NCBI GenBank assembly: GCA_011042595.1
Contig: DQWO01000220.1
Span: 1 to 9,658, forward strand
Length of the DNA: 9,658 nt
Direction of reading: 5' to 3'
From: Pseudomonadota bacterium
Lineage (GTDB): Bacteria; Desulfobacterota; Anaeroferrophillalia; Anaeroferrophillales; Anaeroferrophillaceae
How positions within the stretch are numbered: the first letter of the stretch is position 1; each line of letters begins with the position of its first letter. The position numbers were made by a program, and so were the translations under genes. Below, one piece after another: positions 1 through 5,469 of the stretch. Below the pieces are notes generated by a model. That model had not been told where the DNA came from. It did not search any database and saw only the letters and a list, made by a program, of their open reading frames with translations.

Positions 1-1
1 G

Positions 2-1333
2 ACACTATCAACTCCTGAGAAGATCAGGACACTTCAGAGGAAGCTGTATTGTAAGGCCAAGTCAGAGCCTTCTTTTCGCTTTTACGCCCTCTATGACAAG
101 GTTTTCAGGATGGATATTCTGGATCATGCCTATCACCTTGTCCGTTCAAATAAAGGAGCACCAGGTATTGACGGTGTGAGTTTTGCGAGCATAGAGGCCG
201 GATCAGGAAAGGAGCAATTTCTGCAGAAATTGCAGGATGAGTTGGAAAGTAAAAGCTATCGCACCCAAGCTGTACGCCGGGTGTGGATTCCCAAACCTGA
301 TGGTAGCAAAAGACCACTTGGTATTCCTACCATCAGGGATCGAGTAGTACAGATGGCGGCCAAGTTGATCATCGAACCTATATTTGAGGCAGATTTTTGT
401 GATACATCATATGGATTTCGACCAAAACGTTCAGCTCATGATGCAGCCGATGCGATAGCAGATGGTTTGCTCCGGCGACATGGTCATGTGATCGACGCTG
501 ATTTGTCCAAATATTTTGATACGATTCCCCATGCGAAACTGCTGGCTGTTGTTGCCGAGCGTATAAGTGATGGGGGCATACTGTGGTTGATTAAGCAGTG
601 GCTGAAAGCGGCAGTCGTAGAAGATGGTGAGGATGGTAAGCGGCGCACAATAGGCGGTGGCAAGGGCAATCGACTTGGTACTCCGCAGGGAGGGGTGATT
701 TCACCACTTCTCGCGAACCTTTACCTGCATCTGCTCGATAGAATTTGGGAACGTTACGATCTCGCAAAAAGGTATGGTGCTCAGATTGTCCGGTATGCGG
801 ATGATCTCGTTATCCTTTGTGTCGGCGATATTAGCCAGCCAATGAGTGTATTGCGTTATGTGTTGGATTTACTGGATTTGCAACTTAACGAAACTAAGAC
901 AAGCATTGTGAATGCTTATGAAGAGAGCTTTGATTTTCTGGGGTTCTCTTTTTGTCTACGTAGAAGTCGTAATAGTGGTAAACTCTATCCGCATGTAGAG
1001 CCGTCCGCGAAATCGGTTAAACGTGTCAAAGATCGTGTAAAGATCTTGACTGACCGAAAGCGGACATCGATACCCTTACCTGATCTTGTTGCAGAGGTAA
1101 ATATGAGTTTACGCGGCTGGAGCAGTTATTTTCATTACCGCAACAGCACTAAGGTCTTCGGTAATGTGAAATGGCATGTCGAAGAAAGAATGCGTACTCA
1201 TTTACGACGGCGATTCAAGATATACAGTCGGGCTCAAGCCTATCATCGTCTACCTACCTCTAAACTTTATAACGGCTATGGTCTTTTCAAACTTCCAACA
1301 ACTGCAGGATGGCGTAAAACGCATGCCTTATGA
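2..1333 (+). CDS. ltrA: Group II intron reverse transcriptase/maturase, 5'-partial
   Basis: This is the multifunctional intron protein that assists splicing (maturase) and copies the intron into DNA (reverse transcriptase). The first ATG is at 110, but the frame is open from base 2 and the upstream 36 codons read as typical family sequence (STPEKIRTLQRKLYCKAK), so the true start is left of the window; 443 residues are visible. Counting from base 2, the RT region includes GAPGIDG at about residue 52, the TPQGG motif at about 227-231 and the catalytic YADD box at 265-268. The C-terminal maturase (domain X) region starts around LRGWSSYFHYRN at residue 370. No HNH endonuclease motif follows domain X and the protein ends at GWRKTHAL, so it appears to belong to an endonuclease-lacking class. 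The reading frame is intact and probably functional. Confidence 0.93.
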   Translation, partial: TLSTPEKIRTLQRKLYCKAKSEPSFRFYALYDKVFRMDILDHAYHLVRSNKGAPGIDGVSFASIEAGSGKEQFLQKLQDELESKSYRTQAVRRVWIPKPDGSKRPLGIPTIRDRVVQMAAKLIIEPIFEADFCDTSYGFRPKRSAHDAADAIADGLLRRHGHVIDADLSKYFDTIPHAKLLAVVAERISDGGILWLIKQWLKAAVVEDGEDGKRRTIGGGKGNRLGTPQGGVISPLLANLYLHLLDRIWERYDLAKRYGAQIVRYADDLVILCVGDISQPMSVLRYVLDLLDLQLNETKTSIVNAYEESFDFLGFSFCLRRSRNSGKLYPHVEPSAKSVKRVKDRVKILTDRKRTSIPLPDLVAEVNMSLRGWSSYFHYRNSTKVFGNVKWHVEERMRTHLRRRFKIYSRAQAYHRLPTSKLYNGYGLFKLPTTAGWRKTHAL

Positions 1334-1347
1334 CGAAGAACATCGGA

Positions 1348-1380
1348 AAGCCGTGTACGGGAAAACCGTATGCACGGTTT
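1348..1380 (+). ncRNA. Group II intron domain V catalytic hairpin
   Basis: The catalytic triad AGC (1349-1351) pairs with GTT (1377-1379), including the characteristic G·U wobble. The lower helix continues as CCGTGT (1351-1356) against GCACGG (1372-1377). A two-nucleotide bulge (A1370, T1371) then leads to the upper helix ACGG (1357-1360) paired with CCGT (1366-1369). The apical loop reads GAAAA, one base longer than the usual GNRA tetraloop, or a tetraloop with an unpaired A. This is the most conserved part of group II introns, and its position just after the maturase stop codon is as expected. Confidence 0.85.
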
Positions 1381-1385
1381 GATGA

Positions 1386-1496
1386 GGGAGGGCAGGCGAA
1401 GTCAGTCATGCCTCGGTTATTGAGACACCGTCAGACGAAAGGGACGGGAACAGTTAGGCCGGGACTAACGCGGGATTAGCCTGCTCTCTACTCTAC
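1386..1496 (+). ncRNA. Group II intron domain VI, expanded, with 3' splice site
   Basis: GAGGGCAGGC (1388-1397) pairs with GCCTGCTCTC (1479-1488) with a single wobble, giving a 10-bp stem that closes about 80 nt of extra sequence. Inside is at least one smaller hairpin, GTTAG/CTAAC around 1453-1469. On the 3' side, T1489-A1490 can bulge before CTC, putting A1490 7 nt from the proposed intron end at 1496, as expected for the lariat branch point. Domain VI is usually much shorter, so the inner part is an expansion or insertion. The fold was done by eye and the exact end is uncertain. Confidence 0.55.
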
Positions 1497-1499
1497 CCT

Positions 1500-2222
1500 C
1501 TACTGCAAGACCTGACCCCATGTGAGGGGTTTGTTGATTTCGATATGGCCGGACAGGGTTTTGACCGGGTGGCCGGCAACGGTTATCTGGACTTCGGAAC
1601 AGTCGGGAAAATTCTTCAGATAGGTGTTCACCAGGCCGTAGACGGCCAGCATTTCGTCGCTGCTGCCGGTATTGGCCAGGCCGCTGATGATTTCTTTCGA
1701 CAGGTCTAAGGTGATGCGCTGGCCGGCAAAAGAGACCGCGCGCAGTCGGACTCCCGGCGGCAGGGGCGATTTAGCTTTTGCTCCATCACGGGTCAACTCG
1801 GCAAAAATCAGGCGGGCCAGTTGCACCTTTCCCTCTTTGGGCAATTTCAGCAGTTTACTGCTGCTGGTCAAGGCATCATAGTCGGGAGTGGCCTTGTACA
1901 GGGTAACGTAGAGGGTGGTGGGTGCCGGTTTTTTTACCGAAGGCCTGGCGGCAGTTTTCTTCGGAGCAGGCGGTGATTGTCGTTTGACGGTCGTGGTCGT
2001 GGTTCTGGTGGTCGGCCAGTATTTTTGCTGCCATTGTTTTACCCGGATGGTAGAATGGCGGATGGTTTGCTGCAGTTTGTCGGGGATCAGCCGGGGAAAA
2101 AAGGAGAGGACCAGAAAGGCCAGGATAACCCCAAAGGCAAAAAAAAGCAGAGAGGCTGCCCAGGATCGTTTTTTGGCCGCCGGTTTTCGCCGTCGGCTGC
2201 TGGTTTTACGCGTTTTCTTCAT
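1500..2222 (-). CDS. Membrane-anchored GerMN-domain protein
   Basis: The 240-residue protein has three parts. Residues 1-20 are very basic (KKTRKTSSRRRKPAAKKR), followed by a single hydrophobic membrane segment at about 21-47. A Thr/Pro/Lys-rich linker spans about 70-102. A GerMN domain follows at about 103-233, ending in the characteristic VAGHPVKTLSGHIEINKPL. GerMN domains were named from Bacillus GerM and also occur in many non-sporulating bacteria, where the function is mostly unknown; topology suggests an extracytoplasmic domain with a cytosolic basic tail. The ATG overlaps the end of the upstream PilZ-like gene by 17 nt and has no clear Shine-Dalgarno sequence, which suggests translational coupling. 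The C-terminal WGQVLQ and probably the stop context come from a repeat end rather than native sequence, so the original C-terminus may have been replaced. Confidence 0.82.
   Translation of the reverse strand: MKKTRKTSSRRRKPAAKKRSWAASLLFFAFGVILAFLVLSFFPRLIPDKLQQTIRHSTIRVKQWQQKYWPTTRTTTTTVKRQSPPAPKKTAARPSVKKPAPTTLYVTLYKATPDYDALTSSSKLLKLPKEGKVQLARLIFAELTRDGAKAKSPLPPGVRLRAVSFAGQRITLDLSKEIISGLANTGSSDEMLAVYGLVNTYLKNFPDCSEVQITVAGHPVKTLSGHIEINKPLTWGQVLQ
1504..1520. repeat. Half-site of the palindromic repeat (17-bp motif)
   Basis: TGCAAGACCTGACCCCA here is identical to the right end of the long palindrome at 5367-5383 (16 of the 17 bases lie inside that palindrome). No matching inverted arm is present within the window near this copy. 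Instead the group II intron ends 7 bp to the left. The motif forms the last six sense codons of the GerMN gene on the minus strand. Confidence 0.8.
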
Positions 2223-2823
2223 GGTGCCGGCGGGTTTGGCGCAGCTGTTTTCTCTCGCTTAAAATAATAAAACGGGCGATTTCATCTTCCATCTCCTGGC
2301 CCAGGTCGACAAATTGGGCGGCGATCAGGCAGGCCTGTTTCGGGTTCCGGCTTTCCCGGATTGTGGACCGCAGGATGAGAGCCCTGACCCTGACCATTTG
2401 GGCCGCGTAAGGCAGGAAGAAAGTCAGCAGCACTTTCGTGCCGGACTCCAGCGGTTCGGCTGCCGGAAAGGAAACCCCGGTGGCACTCAGGGTAAGGGGA
2501 AGCGGCTGCTGCCGGAAGAACTTCTGCATTGGTGGTTGAAAGATAACCTGACTGAGCAGGCTGATTTTCCGCTCGATAATTTCCAGGTATTCGCTGAACT
2601 TACGGTAATAGCTGTTTAATTCATCACTTTCCCCGGAGTTGGGAGGTAATGGGGGGCGCAGATCCATAAACCAGGAAGCAAATGGGTTGTCAGCGGCAGC
2701 AAGAGCCGGTAGTATCCCCTCTTCCAGCTCGGCGGTCAAGGGCTGCCAGCTGAATAAAAGCGAAACATTCAAGCGATTATAATTTCGACGATCTTTATCA
2801 TTCATAGGTTTGGATTTTAGCAT
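2206..2823 (-). CDS. PilZ-like domain protein, putative c-di-GMP receptor
   Basis: The protein is up to 205 residues long. Near its N-terminus DRRNYNRL (residues 11-18) matches the RxxxR c-di-GMP-binding motif of PilZ domains. The second PilZ signature ([D/N]xSxxG) appears only at 111-116 as TLSATG, where the acidic/Asn residue is replaced by Thr; it is followed by beta-rich sequence (GTKVLLTFFLP, AACLIAAQFVDL-like strands). About 90 residues separate the two motifs, much more than in a simple PilZ domain, and the segment around 68-95 looks helical. The start is ambiguous: ATG at 2823 overlaps the cyclase stop region, while ATG at 2805 gives MNDKDRRNYNRL, closer to typical PilZ starts. Neither has a good ribosome site. 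Position directly after a diguanylate cyclase supports a c-di-GMP role, but binding is not certain. Confidence 0.7.
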   Translation of the reverse strand: MLKSKPMNDKDRRNYNRLNVSLLFSWQPLTAELEEGILPALAAADNPFASWFMDLRPPLPPNSGESDELNSYYRKFSEYLEIIERKISLLSQVIFQPPMQKFFRQQPLPLTLSATGVSFPAAEPLESGTKVLLTFFLPYAAQMVRVRALILRSTIRESRNPKQACLIAAQFVDLGQEMEDEIARFIILSERKQLRQTRRHHEENA

Positions 2824-4073
2824 GCAGGGGAAACAAAGACAACCGCTTTTCTGCCCTTGCCAGGGGATTTTCCCTGGGGTTCCGGGGCCATACAGGTTCG
2901 ATTGCGACCGGTATCTTTCGCCGCGTAGAGAGCCCGGTCGGCCGCTTGTACCAGTTCTGTTCCCTGTTTGCTGAGATAGCCGCTGCCGTGCCAGCAGGCC
3001 ACCCCCAGACTGGCGGTGACCATCAGGGGGCTTTCCTCCCCGGTTGGAAAAGGAAATTCAGCAATACTGGTGCGCAAACGCTCGGCGATCAAACTGGCGG
3101 CTTCCAGTTCGGTTTGTGGCAGAATGATGGCAAACTCCTCGCCGCCATAACGGCAGACCATATCGATGGTGCGGATACTTTCCCGGGTGATCCGACCGAT
3201 CTCCCTTAAAACCTGATCTCCTGCCAGATGGCCGAAGGTATCATTAATGACCTTGAAATGATCAATGTCCATGATGATCAGGGACAGGGGTTGATTATGG
3301 CGGTTCGAGCGTTCGCTTTCCCGGCTTAAAACTTCATGGAAAAAACGACGATTATGAACGCCGGTTAAAGGGTCGGTGTTGGCATTGAGCCGCAGGGCTG
3401 CCAGGGCATTGATTTCCCCCATGCGGATGGCCACATGCTGCAGGCAGAAATGGAGCAGTTGATCGGTTTCCCGGGACCATTGGGGGCGGGATTCCTGATT
3501 CTTGCCGATGATAAAAGCGGCCAGGAAATGGTCCGAGCCAATTTTATGGGTTCCGGGAAGCGGACTGATGGCGGTTTCCGCCTGCCAGGTAAATTTGTCA
3601 AGTTCGCTTAAAAGCTCAAATCGGATGTCGTTTTCACTATTGGGCTGTGGGAGTTTCCGGAAAACAGCCAGGCTTGCCTGAATGAGCCGCCGGCCGAGAT
3701 CATTCTCCCGGCTCAGTTGGCGACTGGCAGTATGGATAGTCAATTTTCCCTGCCGGTATTCGACAAAAATGATGCTTTCTCCATCTGCCAGTTGGTATAG
3801 CAGCCGGCCGGCAGTGGATAACAGGCTGGCATCCTGAACTTTGGTGATGGCATCGAAAAAAGTCTGTAAAAACCGTAATGGCTGGGAGCGCTTGGGACTC
3901 TTGCGGTTGTTGTCAGGGAGGGGAAAGGTCATTTTGCTTTCGGTCAAACTGATGCCGGAAAAAGCCAGTTGCGGTAAGGGCAGCAGGGGGTGCTTATGGT
4001 CGCCGCTAGAGGCGAAAATAGTCATCAAGCTGTTTTTACTCCGCTGCCAGTAATGCCACAGATTTCTGATCAT
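2817..4073 (-). CDS. Diguanylate cyclase (GGDEF domain, GAF-like N-terminus)
   Basis: The 418-residue protein converts two GTP to cyclic di-GMP. The GGDEF domain spans about residues 232-398: it starts at NTDPLTGVHNRRFF, has the metal-binding MDIDHFKVINDTFGH at 268-282, and carries an intact active-site GGEEF at 310-314. RTID at 301-304, five residues before it, is a complete RxxD inhibitory site, so product feedback control is expected. Residues about 70-220 look like a GAF-type sensory domain, although no ligand can be assigned. No membrane segment is evident, so it should be cytosolic. The start is supported by GTGAGGA 7 nt upstream. It is the first gene of a tight cluster with the PilZ-like and GerMN genes and overlaps the longest PilZ-like start. 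Confidence 0.92.
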   Translation of the reverse strand: MIRNLWHYWQRSKNSLMTIFASSGDHKHPLLPLPQLAFSGISLTESKMTFPLPDNNRKSPKRSQPLRFLQTFFDAITKVQDASLLSTAGRLLYQLADGESIIFVEYRQGKLTIHTASRQLSRENDLGRRLIQASLAVFRKLPQPNSENDIRFELLSELDKFTWQAETAISPLPGTHKIGSDHFLAAFIIGKNQESRPQWSRETDQLLHFCLQHVAIRMGEINALAALRLNANTDPLTGVHNRRFFHEVLSRESERSNRHNQPLSLIIMDIDHFKVINDTFGHLAGDQVLREIGRITRESIRTIDMVCRYGGEEFAIILPQTELEAASLIAERLRTSIAEFPFPTGEESPLMVTASLGVACWHGSGYLSKQGTELVQAADRALYAAKDTGRNRTCMAPEPQGKSPGKGRKAVVFVSPAC

Positions 4074-4080
4074 GGATTAA

Positions 4081-4087
4081 TCCTCAC
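4081..4087 (-). promoter_or_regulatory. Ribosome binding site of the diguanylate cyclase
   Basis: On the minus strand GTGAGGA lies 7 nt before the ATG at 4071-4073. It fixes this start over the internal Met codons and is the only recognisable ribosome site in the three-gene cluster. Confidence 0.6.
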
Positions 4088-4096
4088 TATCGCATA

Positions 4097-4125
4097 ATTG
4101 TAACCATAGTGGACTAAGAGAGCAA
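4097..4125 (-). promoter_or_regulatory. Candidate sigma-70 promoter of the c-di-GMP cluster
   Basis: Minus-strand TTGCTC (4120-4125) and TACAAT (4097-4102) are separated by exactly 17 bp, and TACAAT matches the -10 consensus at five of six bases. Transcription would start near 4090, giving a short leader that contains the ribosome site. The -35 match is poor beyond TTG. The call is by eye only, in an AT-rich region where chance matches occur. Confidence 0.35.
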
Positions 4126-4287
4126 AGAACGTACCATGATAAATCGGGCCGACAATGGTTTTCTTTTAAAGAATAATGGAAGGCCATATATCGTATAAAT
4201 AACTGATATTACAGGATAAATAATGATAAATTAGGCAGCGGGGGGATTTTGAGAATATTTATGATGATTTTGTGGCGGGAGTGATTG

Positions 4288-5304
4288 TCAGAAAAGTGGA
4301 CGGGTATGTGGAGATTTCTGACGGCCCAGGAGCATTTCAATGAAGGTTTCCAGCCGGGTGATGGTACGGCCGTCCACCGGGGCCGGCTGGTCGCTCTCGA
4401 TAGTCAGCACCGGAACTGGAAGTTCTTTTTTAATGATGATATCTTCAATCTGGCGGAAGCAGAATGACTGGACATAGTGGATGATGCCGTCAATCCGCCG
4501 CCGGCTGACCTCTGTTTTGATGTCGGCAATCCGACCACTGACGGCATAAGGGTAGGTATAGACCAGATACTGGCTGGCCAGGTCATGATTCCTGGCCCCA
4601 GGCAGGCTGAATTGTCTCTGGACCTCGTTGAACACAACTTCAGCCCCGAGTTCTTCAATGACGGGATAAAAATTACTGATGATCGGCGGGACGCCGATGA
4701 CACCTAAGCGGAAAGTTGGTGGTTTCGGATGGCGCTGCCGGGCTTCTTCCAGGAACGTGTTGAGCTCCTGGCTGAATTGTTCAGGATTGCCGCCAAAATC
4801 ACTGGCACCTACCAGGAAGCGATGGTTTTCTTCCCCGCTTACCTGTCCTTCTTCCCAGGTCAGGCGGTCCAATTCCTCAAGCTGTTGGCGAATAGTATCA
4901 AGCTGCTGTTTGCAGGCCTCAACCCTGTCTGGGGAAACTCCGAAATAGCAGCGAAATTCCTCCAGTGCTTCCCGCATGGCCTTGAGACTGCGGTTTAGCG
5001 GAAAGGCGAAAGGAATAATTTCTACTCCTTCGTATTCCAAGACCTCAGCCAGGGCATGGGTGCTGCTGCAGTCGCCGCTGACTACGGCAATAACCTTTTT
5101 TATCCCATGTTTTTTGACTGTGGAGTAAATTCCCTTAATCCAGGCGCAGCTGGTGGCGGGGAAGCCGGATTCCTCGGCCCGCTCAATGAATAATCCTGGA
5201 TGTGGATCGCCAATAAAGAGGTTGTTTAAGTCACAGGGTATGAGTCCGGCAGCATAAATAATTTCCACCGGAATGCTGGAGGTAAAACCAATGATATTGT
5301 TCAT
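4288..5304 (-). CDS. 2-hydroxyacyl-CoA dehydratase family protein (HgdB/BcrC-like subunit)
   Basis: The 338-residue protein matches the HgdB/FldB/BcrB-BcrC family, whose members bind a [4Fe-4S] cluster and take part in ATP-driven radical dehydration of 2-hydroxyacyl-CoA or reduction of benzoyl-CoA. Family hallmarks are the N-terminal GFTSSIPVEIIYAAGLIPCDL, cysteines at C24, C53 (TSCAWIKG), C79 (SGDCSS) and C282 (YVQSFCFRQIED), and the C-terminal ESDQPAPVDGRTITRLETFIEML block. Family members normally work as a pair of homologous subunits with a separate ATPase activator (HgdC type); neither partner is in this window, so the substrate cannot be named. The start agrees with the family N-terminus, but there is no Shine-Dalgarno sequence: the 67-bp palindrome begins 12 nt upstream. 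It could be a relict or an uncharacterised single-subunit relative. Confidence 0.85.
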   Translation of the reverse strand: MNNIIGFTSSIPVEIIYAAGLIPCDLNNLFIGDPHPGLFIERAEESGFPATSCAWIKGIYSTVKKHGIKKVIAVVSGDCSSTHALAEVLEYEGVEIIPFAFPLNRSLKAMREALEEFRCYFGVSPDRVEACKQQLDTIRQQLEELDRLTWEEGQVSGEENHRFLVGASDFGGNPEQFSQELNTFLEEARQRHPKPPTFRLGVIGVPPIISNFYPVIEELGAEVVFNEVQRQFSLPGARNHDLASQYLVYTYPYAVSGRIADIKTEVSRRRIDGIIHYVQSFCFRQIEDIIIKKELPVPVLTIESDQPAPVDGRTITRLETFIEMLLGRQKSPHTRPLF

Positions 5305-5315
5305 GATTTATTTAA

Positions 5316-5382
5316 GGGGTCAGGTCTTGCATTGTGCATCAGGGGCTTCTGCCCCCTGATGCACAATGCAAGACCTGACCCC
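5316..5382. repeat. 67-bp palindromic repeat element (REP/MITE-like)
   Basis: The left arm starts GGGGTCAGGTCTTGCATTG and the right arm ends with its reverse complement CAATGCAAGACCTGACCCC. Arms of about 30 nt are essentially perfectly complementary, with one extra C near the apex (GGGGC TTCT GCCCCC). In single-stranded form it would fold into a very stable hairpin. There is no U-tract, so it does not look like an ordinary terminator. From memory, motifs of the type AGACCTGACCCC recur in many deltaproteobacterial genomes near IS200-like/REP-associated tyrosine transposases; that link cannot be tested here and no such transposase is in the window. A 17-bp copy of its end occurs at 1504-1520. 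Confidence 0.85.
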
Positions 5383-5416
5383 ACTCTGCACTCTGTTGAA
5401 TCGTGATGAAATAAGT

Positions 5417-5449
5417 AAAAAGGCGGGCTTATAACAAGCCCGCCTTTTT
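5417..5449 (-). terminator. Rho-independent terminator of acs (bidirectional)
   Basis: GGCGGGCTT (5422-5430) and AAGCCCGCC (5436-5444) form a perfect 9-bp stem with a 5-nt ATAAC loop, flanked by A5 on the left and T5 on the right. Reading the minus strand it sits about 20 nt after the acs stop and ends in a U-tract. It could also stop plus-strand transcripts. It isolates acs from the dehydratase gene beyond it. Confidence 0.9.
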
Positions 5450-5469
5450 GGTAAGAATTAAACTAAGAG

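Larger units (their letters stand above)
1..1496 (+). mobile_element. Group II intron, 3' portion (5' end outside the window)
   Basis: This is a self-splicing retroelement. The window contains the intron-encoded reverse transcriptase/maturase, followed within 15 nt of its stop codon by a recognisable domain V hairpin and then a long domain VI-like stem. Domains I to III and the 5' splice site must lie left of base 1. The 3' boundary is placed at about 1496 because the sequence there ends CTCTAC, and A1490 lies 7 nt from that end as a candidate bulged branch-point adenosine beside the domain VI stem. The boundary could be off by a few bases. The right-hand exon starts CCTCTAC and runs directly into a 17-bp repeat at 1504-1520. 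The intron lies antisense to the GerMN gene on its right. Confidence 0.88.

Noticed and set aside
110..112. ATG at 110 as the start of the intron reverse transcriptase
   Set aside because: The frame continues open to base 2 with conserved family sequence, so this Met is internal.
1915..2267. Overlapping plus-strand frames opposite the GerMN gene
   Set aside because: Their low-complexity Val/Gly- and Lys-rich translations are shadows of the Thr/Lys/Pro-rich linker and basic tail on the minus strand.
5316..5382. Palindrome as a simple transcription terminator
   Set aside because: There is no U-tract after either arm and the stem is far longer than needed. A proper terminator is already present at 5417-5449.
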